64,000 bases of DNA from Strongylocentrotus droebachiensis (GCA_035222895.1 JAVYIG010000168.1:248001-312000), one strand, 5' to 3'; numbered from the stretch's first letter, positions 26,472 through 42,200 are shown. The notes: generated by a model from the letters alone, not told the origin. Made by a program: numbers and translations.

Positions 26472-29400
26472 CTGTCAAAAAAGACAACCACAAATTTGTA
26501 TTTAAGAACAATCAGGACTGAGGAGCATACCTGCTGAACTACCACACCACATAATAGGAGTCTCTTCAGGCAAGATTGGGAATAAAGAAGAACTTATTTT
26601 CTTGTACATATGAGTTTCCCCAAAAGAGAGGAACCTACAGATCCTAACATTAGCAAGGCAAGAAAATAGGAATCCAATCCTCCCACAAAGGAATGGTTGA
26701 CAGTATTGAAAAGTTCTGTACAGAGAAGGTGAGATTTTATGCCATACAACTTTCTTTTAAAGGAAATAAGACCCAAATTTAATCAATCAAAAAGTTAAGT
26801 GATTTCAAGAATACATGGTAGATTTTTGTTCAGTATTGTAGAGGATCCACTTGAGGAAAAAAAGTTTATCCTTGATAGCAAATACAAGGATATGATACCA
26901 GCTACCATTACTTCGAAATGTGCTGGTATTTTTCTATATATGTAAGCATTTCAACAGTCACTTGGATTCCTGTCTGTATATTCCATAACACTCTACATAC
27001 ATGAGCTAACAAGCAAATTCATTGTATTTCTATTTTCTGATCATGTTTCATGATTCCTTGACAGGATTTCTGATTCATATATTTTCTAATTCTTATTTAT
27101 GAGACAAGCAATAAGAGGTTTATTATGCTGGTTATGCATATTGTTTGATATCATAAACCCTATATAACTACATGTGAATTGATCGTAACTCTATCAGAAC
27201 AAAACAGAAATGTAGTACCAGTATATCAAAATACCATTACACTTTATTAATTGCTACCAATAGCATTGACCATTATATATTGATATGTAAAACGTTAAAT
27301 ACTGAATATATGTGAATACATGTGTATACATGCTTAAGGTTTCTTTGAAGTGTATGCCACATAATAAAGTTTTGAAGTTAGACATATGTTCATACAGGAC
27401 ACCATCTCAAAGACATGACCTTGTAAATCACATATTGAAATGTGCAAACACTACAATGACGTTTCTTTTAACGTAATCCTAACGTGATTTCTAAGGGATA
27501 TACCATACAGTATTGAGTTCAGTTGATTTTTCCAAAAATGTTTTCAACTGTTTGCTGATCGTGTTACAGGTAAACTACAGCTTTACCTCTGCCTTCCTTG
27601 CGTCCACCGAGTCTTGGAGAGTGCCTCTCACCACTCCCTTGGCTGCCGGTGAGCTTGACCGAGGCGTTGAGGGAGGAGGAGAGGGACAAGGCAGGCTGGC
27701 CCTGGGTCATGCTGGCCAGGAGTCTCTCAGGCTGGGAGAAGCGATTGGGGCGGGTCACACTGCTGGAGGGCGACACCCCAGGCTTCTCTGTGGGGTGGGG
27801 GATGGGTGGGTGGAGGAGCAAAGAGTGGTAGGATGGGTGGGTGGAGGATTGAAGAGTGGTAGGAGGAGGAGGTGGGAGAGGATTGAAAAGTGGTAGGAGG
27901 AGGTGGGTGAGGATTGAACAGTAGTGGTAGGAAAGACAGAGGATAGGGTGAAGGCAAAAGACAAAGGAAAGAAGAAAAAGAAATGGAATTAATTTAGATA
28001 TTGCAAATACCTTTTTGTAACTTAGATCAGTTGCCATATAGATTATAGAACAATCAATTATCCTAGGGATAATTGTTTGGGGGAGGATATTTTTCCCATG
28101 GGGTAGTTATCCGGATACGCACCGCACCATATAACTATTCTTCTTTAATCATATTTATACATTTATTTTCATGGTGAGGGAATAAATGTCTCATGCCTCA
28201 TAATATGACAATTTAATAATACATACTTACCATATCTTTTGAATGCATACATTTAAAGGGATAGATGTATACACAATTATTACATGTAAATAATATATCA
28301 ACCAAACTTTATATGACAAATCTCTGAAGAACAATCATAAAAACTTTTGAATTCAAATAATTCAATTAGAAACAAGTTATAAAAAGTCGTGTCAAAATAC
28401 TGAGAGGTACAGGTTAGAAAGAAAAAAAGTTTAGAAGTTAAGTTTTGTATGGTTAATCATAAAGTTTAGACCCAAAGAAGTAGTGATTATTGTCATTTGT
28501 AAAATGAAAGTTCAATGGTTTGATGTTATTCTTTGTCAAAGCAATGTGATCAAGCATTTCTGTTGAGGTATGGATTAAATAGTGGTTTGTTATTTATTAT
28601 TCATATTTAATATTACATATTTTTTACCATATCAAAGATAGGCCTATTTAGTCAGTTGGGCATGTATTCATCAAAAAAACAAGAAATAGGCTTTTTTGCT
28701 CATGCATGCAAAGTTAGGTAATATATTATACAATTTATAATCTTAAAATACAAATCAACTCTCTTATAGTAATTACAATATTGTACCAAAAAACAACAAC
28801 ATACACCATACATCTTACAGTGAGTGATATGAAAATCATGCATTATTTAATAAATTCATCTACATTTCTTTTGAATGGACTAACCATAACCTGTATGTGA
28901 ATGGCTATTTGTGGATGTTTCTTGCATTAATACATTAATTGATGGTGTGGAAATGATTAGTATGTATGCATACTTGTGTTCAAAGGGGAACTTGGAATAA
29001 AGGCATGCAATATTCCAAGTCTGTCACACCTTGCAAAAATAACAACAAAGGTGACATTACATTTCATGTACATGTCAAAACAGCTGGAAGAAACTTGGAT
29101 AAAGAACAATACCGCATACCCTTTGATAATGGGTAATTTCAAGACTTCTTTCAGGTCTTAATATCATTTTCTGAAATTTACTCTTTACAACATCTACCTG
29201 CTTGTTGAAGGCTTTTCTGATCTAGCAATACCAACTACAACATTCATAATGTCACCTAAAAATATAAATTCAATTGCAAATTGGATTATCAATCTAAATT
29301 ATTTATTACTCAAGAAGAAAAAAAAATCTAATAAACAATGCTAAAGCATCTCAAGAATTTGCAAAAATTTGTTATATGTATATACATATCAATCTAATTT

Positions 29401-32400
29401 CTTGCATATACCACCACTTTTTATCACCTTCATTTAAATGCATACTAGATCAGTGACCATGCAATATGTCCTCCACACACAACTCCAATCTCTGCATGCG
29501 ATCAATACATATTGGATTGACATGGAGAAGAATAGTAGGAATCCTTCGGGTATATGATAGGAAATGACCTGTCAACAATTTTGCACCAAAATGAGGCAAT
29601 TAATCTCTACCAAGCTGTTGTGTTGAGTAACTGCCTCGCCAAACAGGCAAAACAATCAATAAGTTGGCCTCATCACAATCCAATATTTCCATGAAAAATG
29701 TTGCCACTCGAGTGGTGTTATCACTATGGCTTGTTTGATCGTTGGAGACACGCGTTGATATTATCTTGGTGATGATGAGGGCATTACAAACATCCTGGCT
29801 GATCTTAATTAGTGCTCACCCCCTCACATCTTATACATACTAGTTATGAATTTGGGAAGAGAGAGAATAAGGGAGAGAAGAAAAGAGTGAGAGAAAGTGA
29901 GAGAAAGAGATTTGATGATAGAGAGTGGGGAGGAAGCAGAAAGAGAGTGGGGAGCAAGGAGAGAGAGAGAGTAGAACAGAAGGAGAAAATATTTCACACG
30001 ATGATATACAAATATTTTAAAAATCAGGAAAATGTACTGTGTAATTTACTGCCCTTCCTCACAACTATGCATGCAAAAGAAGCGAGGTTGGGGGAATCTG
30101 ACTGTAACTATAAGAATATGGACAACCAGGAAGCTGCGATGAATAGTTCCTTCATTTATGAATAAGTTAAGAACATATTTGAACTTAACTCATTTTTTTT
30201 TTTTTTAACAGTAGCTAAAGGGATTTGGAATTATTTGCTTTTGATCCATTATCTGAGTAATAAAGATGGGGTGTCGTACATAACATGGCAAATATGACAA
30301 ACAAGATTTATTAAATTTGTTATTTCTTAAAAGGAGCAAAATAAGTTTATTCTTTTCAACAAGATCTCTTTTGGACTAACAATGCATAGTCATGTAATTT
30401 TGATGAAACTAATTGTGACACAGTGGGGTAAAATAGTCGACAATTTTTTTATTTTTAGCCCCTGAATCCAGTAACAACAAAAAGAACACATATCAGGCTT
30501 ATTTTCTGGGAGCTTAGCAACCCCTCAATACCCGTTCTATGAGAATACATTGATCTAAATTGCTTTGCAGCATACCACCCACAGGGAGCAGATCAAGCAG
30601 CCTAGATTCTGCAACAAACTGGGTCCCTATATCAACAAACTTAAAGTCGAACAAGATTATGTAATTGTGCCGCAGCAAGACCTAAAGCTAATTTGTTATG
30701 CATTATTAATGAATACTGATGTAGAAAATATCGCATAAAACTGAATGTAATTATGTAAAATATCTCATATTTAAAAGAAAAAGTCTGGAGTTTCGACCCG
30801 CAGCCAATAACAGTGTGCTATTTTTAGTGATTAACTTTCTGTACAACTTAAGTTGAGTCTATAGAAAATACAAGAAAGTATACGAAAATATTCAGAACAT
30901 GATTATAAAGAACGTTTCTCATAAAGAACCTTTAACAACTAATATCACCATTTACAGTGACTGAGATTCTGTCATGGCGTCAATAGCAAGGCAAATGATT
31001 AATATCACAGTAGACATTCATTAAGAAAAGATGATATCATCATACATTCACCCAAAACAGGTTTAATTAACATGATTTTCCTATTTGCACGGCTTGTTGA
31101 AGCCGCTGGTATGACTGCACTAAAATGAGGAGTTCATTATTATATAAGTATTTTCATATTCGCTTGTAGCAGTGGACAAATAACATGCGCCAATGCGTCG
31201 CCATCGACAAAGAGCCGAGTAAATCCTAGATCTAGATCTCTAAAGATAAAAGGGATTCGTCGATTACAAAATGAGTGCTCTCTGACAAGACAATAATGTG
31301 ACTTTCGTTCAATATCAACAAAATATGGATAAGTGCCATTGCACAATTTGAAGAAAAAAATTGATGGGAGGGAAACTGGTTTCAAAGTATCATTCTTTGA
31401 AATCATTTTTTTTGCTATTTCCAATATAATTAAAAATCTTGAGAAACTGTTATTAAAAGCTGATATTTTTAACTTAATTTTTTAAAACATAAGTTACATA
31501 CAATTAAGATTTCCCCCCTAATCTTTTGATAATATTCAAATCAAGATTAAAAGCTGATAGGGTCAAGCACTATTCAGTTGTTACTTTGACTGTCAGTTGT
31601 TAATTCATCTGGTTCGTTTCATAATGCATGGCAATTAAGTTAGAATTATATTTTGGGGTAAAAAACAAGCTCAGGTATTATCACTATTCATTAAGTTGAA
31701 GTTCAGCAAACTCTTGTCATCCCAATCATTGAACAACAGCCCAACACTGAAATTCTTCTTACAAGTTAGTCAATATATAAAACTGATTCTTTAAAAGTTC
31801 AAAACAAAGCAGAAAGAACTGTAATCCCAATAAGTCAAATGACTATCAAAAGTAATCATACATTTAAAAATACATTTTTGTAAAAATGTGAATATTAAAT
31901 TCATTGTTATTCAAAGGTGTTAAGCAAATGTTTTTGTGATGATACCACAGGGCGGAGATAAGAAATATCAAGATTAAAGGTTTATTTTTATTGGAATTGT
32001 GTTAATGAAAAGTCACAGATCAACGCCTGGATCAACATGCATGAAAATAAAGGTGATAAACGAAGGGGAAAAGGTGATAAATGATGGGAAAAAGATGGGG
32101 AAAAAGATGAAGAAACTGCGGAATGGGTGGAATTTTCTTCTCTGTGGTTGATTGGATGAAATTTCCATGCAGCAGCTCTGATTGGTGGACTAAGACTAAG
32201 AGAGCAACGTACCGTTCATGAAGAACGTTACCACAGATTTGTGTCTTGAAGGGGAGTAATACACACATTCTTGTCAAGAGAGAAAAATAAGTTAAAAGAA
32301 ATGCATTTATTAGCTTTTATATGTGTAATTTCTCTATGTTGTATCATCTCAATAATCTGTTGAAATACAGTTTATATTTTGTTATGTTGGTAGTTGAATA

Positions 32401-32668
32401 CACATACTCAGAGCTGCCAACCTCCAGAACAGAAAATCAGTAATCACAAGGCTCAAAATCAGTAATTTTGGGTATAAATCAGTAATTTCCTATGCGGCGC
32501 TATGACTCTAATAATAACGGCACGCCAACATTGCACAGACACATGATTATCTGAAATTTTTGGTGATTTTACTCACACAAAGTTGTTAAATAATGAGTTT
32601 CATATCATCACAACACAGTCTTCCAGGAAAAATGGGGGGGGGGGAATATATTTTTAAAAAATAATAAA

Positions 32669-32699
<31 letters not shown>

Positions 32700-35600
32700 C
32701 CGTAATTTTAAACAACATTCCGTAATGGTCGTTAATTTCCGTACCAATTACGGGAAATCCGTACTAGTTGGCAGCTCTGCATACTGGAGGGTATCATAAA
32801 TAAGAGAATGCCAGTTTGCTGTTCATGTATAAGCATGGACCTACTACTTTTCAAAAGAACAACAAATTTTATATCTAACACCAAACACCCAAAACAGCTG
32901 CAAATAACTATAAATACATCATAATTTGACTGTGTACACAAGTACTACCAATACAACAATGTTTGTTCAAATCATCAACAAAAATAAAATCAAACAAAAA
33001 CATTAAAATAACTATTTAACTAACAAGAAGCGAATTAACAGAAGCCACAGCAATATCAAAATCTGTTGCTACCAATAAATACCCAAACAAAAGAGCAAAC
33101 ATATCAAACAAAATCAAACTGGAGGTACAAATGTACCAATAGAATAATTAGCTTGTTTAGAAATAGAGCATGCACTAAATAAAGAGTTAGAGTAAGTAAA
33201 AACATTCCACCCAAAAGACAACCTTTGTCAATTTCCAAGTCCCTCTTTTAAAATCATAATAAGGCATTTTGGCTAAAATTTAGTTGATGTAATATTTATT
33301 TAGAGACACCTTCCCACTTCATCTTTACCTCCACCAAAGTTTTAAGACTTAGTGGTTAGCATTCTGTTTCAAACATTAATTAACAAAAAACAAATTTACT
33401 TTTTTCTCTCTGAATTATTATATTTTGAGCAAGAATTCTTGATTGACATCCAAATTCAATTTAAAAAGAATTTTTCTCAAGTCCCTTGATATCATGCTTT
33501 AACTTCTTCAGAATTTTCATCATTTATTTACTTTTCAAATGGAATTATTCAAAATTTTGCTGAAGAATAATGCAATTAAAGATAAAGCCAGCTGAATATA
33601 TGGATTTTTTGTGTGCATACTTCCCCCAAAGTGTTATATAAATATAAAGTGGAGTCGTTTATTAACAACAATGTCTGAAGAATAATGCAATTGAAGATAA
33701 AGCCAGCTGAATATATAGCAATTTTGTCGCATACTTCCCCCAAAGTGTAATATAAATATAAAGTGCAAGATACACACAGTCAAAGTAAGAGGAATCCAGT
33801 AGTACCACAAGGCCTAATAGGTAAGGAGAGTCAGAAATAAGTGATATAATAGAAACCATCAATATATGACCAAATACAGTGAACATCAAACCAAGAAGTG
33901 AGTGCCATGGTGAGTTACCCGTGGACTTTGACGTAAACTGAAGCTTCGACGGCAAGAGGGAGCCCTTCGAATCCACGTTGGTCAGGCTGTGGGCGGGGCC
34001 GCTGCCGGACGACTCGGGGCTAGTGAAATACCTTGTGTCTGATTGATGCGTGCAAGGAAGGGCAAGTTATTCATAGAGCAAGTTTTTTTCGTCTCAATAA
34101 TCACACTTAATGTACCATGTATTAAGGTACAGTTAAAATCTATCACAGATCTATGTTCTATGACCCATCTACATCTATTTCATTCATATACATGTACCAT
34201 GTATAGGACAACTAAATTTAGAATATTTAGATGTAATGATATTATTTTATTATTCAGACTGAAGTCTCACATGATTTTTAGTAGAATATGGCCATTCTAC
34301 TAAAAATTTAAACTTGAAGCTGAGTTTGGTTGAAGCTGGGTCTCCATTCAAGTTCAATTAAACCAAGTTATAATATTTCCCTTTGCAATTTGTTACATAC
34401 GACTTGTTCTCAGCACTGGGTTTAACTCAAGGAGAAGAATGAGGACTTAAGAATTCAAAACACGGAACAAAAAGCTTGACTTTATACCAAACAATGATTT
34501 GAATACAACAGGTCATCGAAAGATCAGCTTTAATGATAGACTGATAATTATTTTACAATATTGGCCTATTAAAATGAAAGTGACATGTTGACAATGACCT
34601 GTACGCCAAAAGATTTTGGAATGGAGATCAGCAAATTAATGTGACTAAATTCTCTCTTAACCTGTTAACTACAAAACTCATTCATTGCCATAAGTTCCAG
34701 GAGGCAATGGATTAAGGATAAAAGCATTTACAACAGTACATTCAATATTTTTGAAGCACTATTGCTGTATAAAAAGATGATTCATGTGAGGGTAGATTTG
34801 GTTACAATTTTCAACAGTATAATGACTCTATTCCTAGAAATCACTGACTCGAAGGTAATGCTACAGAAAGGAAGATATGGGGGTACAGGAGGATCTTGAT
34901 TACAACCTTCAATTGGTGACAAGAACTGTCTGTTCATTTTAAATACTGAAATATATATCATCATAAGAGCCGATCAACTGTTCATACTCTTTAGCAAGAC
35001 ACATACAATGTAAATATTTCTGAGAAGGATGCCATACACACAATAGGACCATTTTAAATATTTTTAATATTAATCATGCTTCACATCCCATTTTCGAGGA
35101 GATAATTCCATAAGTCAAATTGTGCATTCTTTAATATAACACAAAATTTGTGATAAAAATTTACATGTACAGTATGCCTTGGGCCTCAAGACAACATTAC
35201 TGATCATTCATCAAATTTGGAACATTTCTTTAAAAGTTTTAATCCAGTCAGAAATGTCTGTTTTTTTTTTAAATGAACAGAAAGTTCATCTCTCTTCATT
35301 GCATTGGAAGTTTTTATACAATCATTGATATATCGTCTGGGAACCTACCAGTATACTATACAAGCATTGCTTTTAATAGCTTCCTCATATTTCATGTTAT
35401 TGTTTATTTACTGCCATCATTGTTTTTTGTCATTATGCTTTATCTTACTGACGTTATTTTGTGGAATGTGAAACAATAAAATCAAAATCAATCACAAAAA
35501 TAGAGAGGTAGATCATTAGATTGTAAACTTTCTGCATCATGGAAAAACAACTTACTCTGTATTTTCTGTCGCGCGAGGGCGGGCTCAAAGACGTGCGCCG

Positions 35601-38600
35601 AGTAGTCTTCAAAGGTGGAGCAGTCTTTGTGGTTCTTCACGATGGTATCCAGGTACTTGGATCTTTCCTCATAGCTGACAGGCAATGTGTTAAGGAATAC
35701 TGACAACAAATATGTTCTGACATTGGCAACTTGATTTCACCAACTAGTATCACATCTTTACAAAACAATGGTAAAAATACTGTTTTGACAACCACAATAT
35801 TACTACAATATTACAACAATGTACATAAACTCTGTGGCTGGTTTTCTAAAATTATACTAAACCTGAAGAATTTTAGTCCAATGCAGAATTTTACTACAAT
35901 ATTACTACAATGTACATAAACTCTATGGCTAGTTTTCTAAAAAAGCATACCGGTACTAAACCTGAATTTTGTTTGTACAATGCAGAATGCTATCCGTAGA
36001 AAAGATTGGTAAAATATATGCATTTTCAATGAACTAATTCAATAACAAATGGTAAATCTCATTAAACTACTTGGCGTCAGAAGACTCCTACTTCCAGGTC
36101 CGCTCCTACTCCAGGTTGTCCTGGATTCTCGATTATTTGACCAGCCAGAGGGCCGCATTGTCAGGAGAGCCCTTGAAGAAATGGATAACAGCAAGTAGAC
36201 AGCAAATGATATTTGCTTCATAACACTAGAAAAAGTGTTTTCCCCTGAAGTGTCGAAGTATCCAGGGATAGTACTTTCTCACAACAAGAGATTTCAATGA
36301 CTCTCACTGCTGGAATGTTTTTCTCTTGCACTTGGTCAGGCATCTTAAATGCCTTCTTCATCAACATGTACAGAGTCGTCGAGTACTAATATGAAAGACT
36401 TCCATGTGTGTCTTAGACACGTTGGACATGAAGAAACTATTCAAATCAACAAATTATATTCTATGTTGATTAAAGTTGTTACAAAAAGTATAAAAGAAGC
36501 TTTTAAATCATTGCAAGGTTTTACTTTAAAAAAACAGAGTTGAAGTACATTGTTATTAGGACTATTCTACAGATCTACCATTAAAATCATAAAAGATGTC
36601 CACAGTTTAAAAATGTTAAGAGCAAAGATAACAACGCAGGGTCACCGTTTGACATGAAGAAACTATTCAAATCAATGTATTATATTCTATGTTAATTAAA
36701 GTTGTTACAAAAAGTATAAAAGAAGCTTTTAAATCATTGCAAGGTTTTACTTTAAAAAAACAGAGTTGAAGTACATTGTTATTAGGACTATTCTACAGAT
36801 CTATCATTAAAATCATAAAAGATGTCCACAGTTTAACATTTTTAAGAGCAAAGATAACAATACAGGGTCACCACTAACTAAAATCATAACATACATACAT
36901 AAATCTATCACAGCATCCAAATGCTTGAGAGAAAACATTGCATATTTGTACGTCTAATACACATACATGTAGCTGGTGAATAGTTACTGTAAGAATTAAA
37001 AAAATTAGATTAAAAACGACAGGAAAGGAGAAAAGAGTGTGCAAAATACAAACACAAAGAGACAGCAGGGAGATTTATAAACATCACACTCATAATGAGA
37101 AACAAACTCATAACAATGTTAGGCCAAATAAAAATACAACATGTTTAGCGTCCTGCTTTTTTGAAAAATAAGGAGGAGGCCCTTTTTTTGTTTCTTCTTC
37201 AAAATGGCCGCTTGGTACATTTTCCCTGACGGTCGGGCTATTTTTCAAGATGGCCGCCGACATTTTTTTTTTTTTTTTTAAAATCAGAAATAAATCCATT
37301 TTAGCAGTGCTTTTCATGTTTTTTTTCTTTAAAAAAAAAAGAAAAAAAAAAGGAGGCAGCCCCCAAAAAGGAAGCGGGCAGGGATGCTAAGCATGTGTAT
37401 TTTTTTTAATGGCCTTACCGGTAGGTCACGCCTCTACCCCTCCTCCTCCTCCCCCTCTTCCTCCCCCTCTTCCACCTTCTCCCCCCCCCCCACTCCCCTC
37501 ACCCTTCCCTCCCCTCATCCTCTCCTTCCATTCCCCTCCCCCCTCCTCCTCCTTCTCCCCCTTCCCCCTCCTCCCCTGATAGTGTTTGATGGTCAAGCAG
37601 CTGAGAACTGGGGGGCTTTTAATATTAAGCTCATTGACATCAATCCTTAATGCCCATTCAGGGCAGGGGAACAATAGTGCTAGCCAAGCCAGCAGCTGCT
37701 ACCAGACATAGCACTGGGGCACACTCCTACCTCATACCATGTTGGAAACACAATTTTACTACTCTTGGGGGTGCGACAGTCAGGGGAGGGGGTGTGAATC
37801 TATGTTCTGGTTCACGATCCTGAAATCTGAATGATTAATTTTGCCAGATTACAGGAGTTTTCACTTATCTGGGGAATATGATCCTATTTATTCATTACAT
37901 GAAATAACTGCAACTTTATACATGTATGAATTATGGTAGTGACAGACTAGGAATTATACTTATTTATAATTTAATAATCCACTATTACTATTAAAGTTTG
38001 CATTCCTTCACAATCTCCATATTTAAGGCATTGTTTTTTACTAAAAGCATGATCAAAATGTGTCACACCTAAATAATGCAATAATGCATAGGTTCTCCAG
38101 CCTACTGTAAAACAAGGAACTTTTATGATCTAATATTCAACAAGTTGTTAACAGCTGATTTTGCTAGAAGAAATTATGTCTATGCATACTATCAGAGTTT
38201 TAATCAAATATCTTTGCAACATGCAATTTTCCACAAAACTGGACCACTCTCAAAATAGCCAAAAGTTCGAACAAGGACTTTTGATCCTACGATCTGTCAT
38301 CTTTCGAAACATGCCTCTTAACAAATCTGAAGTAAACACTAATAAAATGCAGTTTGTCTGTTTGGCGCCAGAAGGGCATTAACTCTGTGTAAACTGATGA
38401 GTTAAAACCCTCCTGGTTCCAAACAGGCAAGTTAATTGTTTCTCTAAAAGCACCTGTAGCAGGAGATAACCTACTAAAACTGAAGTATGGAAACTATTAG
38501 ATTCAACACAAAATATGCAATTTCTCCCTACAGGGGAAAGTTGAAGCAGACTTTTATTTTCATAATCATCAGGACATGATCAATTTTGGATGTGGAAATA

Positions 38601-39166
38601 TTATCCCTGCGGTCAATACGAACCACCTGTCAGACATCCCTTATACACACTAGCACGTTCTAAATTCTTGGGGGATCGCTTTCATTCCTGAAACTTTCTA
38701 GCCAAGGTGTAGAGAGGTATAATTCCAATGGTACATCAAGTTAATCATGTACAAATTGCTAACCTGCACATATTCGTTTGTTTGTTTATTCATTTCAAAA
38801 TACAAATAATGGAAGCTTTTACACAGAGATCTATCTCTTTAGGAAAAAGAATTGTAATTACTTTTCAAACAGACCAAAATGGGTATATTCATGACAGTTA
38901 TTCCTTATATGTCATTGTAATCATATATTGCTTCTATAAAAGCAGAGGGAAAGGGGATATAAAACAGATGTTGATCATGGAGAGAGAGACAGAGAGAAAC
39001 AAAGATGGACAGTCAAAATAAAAGATGTTAGAGAAAGAGAGAGAGAAAAAGAGAGAGGGGGAGAGAGAGGGGGAGAGAGAGGGGGAGAGAGAGGGGGAGA
39101 GAGAGGAGAGACAAAGAGGAAAGAGGGAAAGAGAAAGATAGAGAGGGATGGAGAGAGGGAGAGAGT

Positions 39167-39204
<38 letters not shown>

Positions 39205-42200
39205 CTTATGGAGAGTGAAAAAGAGAGAGAAGACGGAATGAATACTGAGGGAGAGGGGAGAGAAATAGAAATAAGATTCCTATGTACATCACAAGGCAAA
39301 GGTGCATTAATACAATATTGATATTCAAAGGAATGGGATAGAAATCTAACATGAAAAAGATTCTGCAACTCATACCTCATACCATCAATACACCTCTACA
39401 TTTTGAAAGATGAATGTAACATAATATCCATTTTCAAACATGCATGTAACAGTTTATCAAATTATGATTCCACTGTGGCTGAAATCCAAACCAGGAACTA
39501 CATAACACACCCACAGAGATTTTTCTGATGGGAGTAATTGAAAATCAGTTCAGATTTCTGCAATTTACGAGCAACATTTCATATACATGCATATGATGGT
39601 ATGCATGATATACCAGATGGCGCGCCCGGGTTAAAAACATCCTTTCAAATGCATCACAATTATTGTTTAAACAGAGTCTCAAGTTACCTCTTGCCCAGAT
39701 ACCCAATCTGCCCTGATTGTTCCATATTTTCAATTCTGCTGGTTACTCAAATATTGGATTGCTCTTAGTGCCCAGTCACTATGAGGGCCATTTTCCACTG
39801 CTACTTTTTGGTGTCAAGATACTGGTGAAAGATTGTTTAATAAAGAGATGCCTTGCACAAAACTTGAGATTGTTTAGCAAAGCAACAAATAACTTTAATG
39901 AATAGAGTAATTCACTTGAAGAAAAAAAAATTAACATTTCAAAGTGAACAAGAATACTGATATGACTGATTTTGTGAATTTGGTGTCAGATTTTAATGTT
40001 GGTCATTCTCCAATGAATTTGATAACTATTTGCCATGTCTTCTTATGGAAGAAATCTTTTATAAGTCTAATGTTTCTTCTACTTTCGTGTGTATGTCTGG
40101 AGAGATGAAAATTGCCATTGTCACAACAAATATACCACATGGAAAATATGCCAAATTCCTTCGAACACCATCTGAAAATGGCTACCATTTGGTCCAGTGG
40201 ATTGCAGCAAAAGGTGCAGGCAACCGGAGCACGCACATGTGTCTGTGGACACTCTGTATTCTGATGCACTGCACGACCCCCACACTCCATAGTCAGCGGC
40301 AGGCAGTGGGGACATACCCAGAGAAAGATACTGGCATGCAACTCGATCCTCTCTGATTGATATGAATAGTCCCACAGCTTAATTGCTTTTATCATTCACA
40401 CTCCATTACAAAGCCTTCAGCAAGACTATACATTCTTCTTCACTTTCTTCTGCAATCGATACCAAGCGATAGCTTTATCAATTACTGCAATTTACCTCTT
40501 AGAAAATGTTTGACATTTGGACCATAAGGACACGTAGATAATACGTAATTTGGGAATGTATGACCCTTATAATTTTTTAGCAAATATATGTCAACTTGCA
40601 CTCAACCCTTTTGTGCATCATGAAAAAGAGGAACGAGAATAGACATAGAATATTCTCTCTCATACAAAATGAAAAGAGAAAAAAAAGACTACATATAAGC
40701 AAAAATTACAATTTAAGTAACAGATATGGACAAGAGAGGAAATGCCGCATGATAAATGTCTGATGCAAATAGAAGAAAAAGAGGAGTAATCTAAAAAAAC
40801 CTTTACCGTAAATCTCCGTGTATAAGGCGCACCTGTGTATAAGGCGCACCCCTATTTTGGGGGCAAACAAAAAAAAAAAAAAAAAAAAAAGTTTTTTGTT
40901 GTTTTGTTGTTGTTATTGTTTTGTTGCCGAAAACCCACCAAATAAAACCCACCAAATAGTAACAATGTCGTTGTAGAAGAATGTGTGTAAGATCATTAAT
41001 GTAAATTAAAAACAGGTCCAGACTCTTAAGGCTTCATGATACCAAGTGTCCCACATCAGCCTCATCACATCAGCTAGCAGAAGCACTGTGTTCTATGCCA
41101 AACATCAATAGTCATGCATGATATGAATAGAATCCTCTAAATTTCTGACAATAGAGTACCTAGGATAGAACCTTGTGGTACACCATTTGTTATAGAAAAA
41201 AAAATTGAGGAATTATTAAAAACTACATTTTGAGATCTATTAGAAAGATTACTTTCAAACCAAGATGACAGACAAATTTGAGTGTTGTTGTAGTTTCCGA
41301 GTGGTGAGTCAACACACTGATTATTGAGCTGGGAGACATTGCCAGGCATAGCGCCATAAATCGAAATCGGGAAGGGAAAAAAAAAAAAAAAAAACTTTTT
41401 TTTTCTGTATCTGTGTATAAGACGCACCCCCGATTTTCAAATTTTTTCGGCGCCAAAAAAGTGCGCTTTATACACGGAGATTTACGGTATACATGACAAA
41501 AAGTGATTACAAAACTATACATATCTCATTCTTGTTCTTTTTATATTCTACTCATATCCGCTTATCCCAGGTTTTCGTAATGTATTAAATTGCCTTCCCT
41601 GCCTGCATATCAAGGAGGTGTGCTGGCTTAGTGGTAAAGCAGTGGTCTCTTAAACAAAGTGGATGGAATAGTGCTCCTCTTTGGCAAAGGCATTTATCCT
41701 CATTACCAAGTGCCTTGGAGAGGAATTAAAGCCATTGGTTCCCCTAGAAAGCATACACATGCTTTCTTAGCAGTCAGGTTAAAACAAACAAATAGACAAA
41801 CAAAAGAAAATATCTTGTTCTATTATCAAAATGTAGAATGCCTCAAACTGCTTTGAAATGATGTGGAAGCATTCAGTTTAGTTGATTTAAAAACACCAGA
41901 CATAGCAACCATGACGAACAAACATGATCCAAATTGAGACCCCAAAAAGCTATGCTTGTGAGTGGGGCCCCTGGAAGCAAAATATATTATATTGTTATAC
42001 CAAACCCAAATGGAGCAATTTGTTTTTAAATACACAAATATTTCTCCACTTGTTCAGCAAATGCACCGTTACATGTACCGTATGCCAAAACATATCTTCT
42101 CAAAATGCACAGTATTTCTCGTTCAAACCTTTCTATCTAAAAAATGTCTGATTACAGATGTAGATACTATTCTTTTGCACCAATATAGTTGTTATGACTT

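Larger units (their letters stand above)
27788..33918 (-). other. RALGAPA intron with a non-autonomous hAT element
   Basis: A 6.1-kb phase-1 intron. It opens, in plus coordinates, with a GGTGGG/GGAGGA-rich tract (27790-27960). It also holds a GA-rich tract (29860-29990), the 371-bp hAT derivative and a local duplication at 33560-33765. The rest is plain AT-rich sequence. Confidence 0.7.

Noticed and set aside
27513-28037. Plus-strand frame of 127 codons and minus-strand Pro-rich frames
   Set aside because: Only 27587-27787 on the minus strand is supported, as a RALGAPA exon; the rest is a GGTGGG/GGAGGA-rich intron repeat.
40003-40395. 130-codon minus-strand frame with several Cys and His
   Set aside because: No recognisable domain, no splice phase compatible with its RALGAPA neighbours, and overlapping open frames on the other strand. 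Treated as chance.
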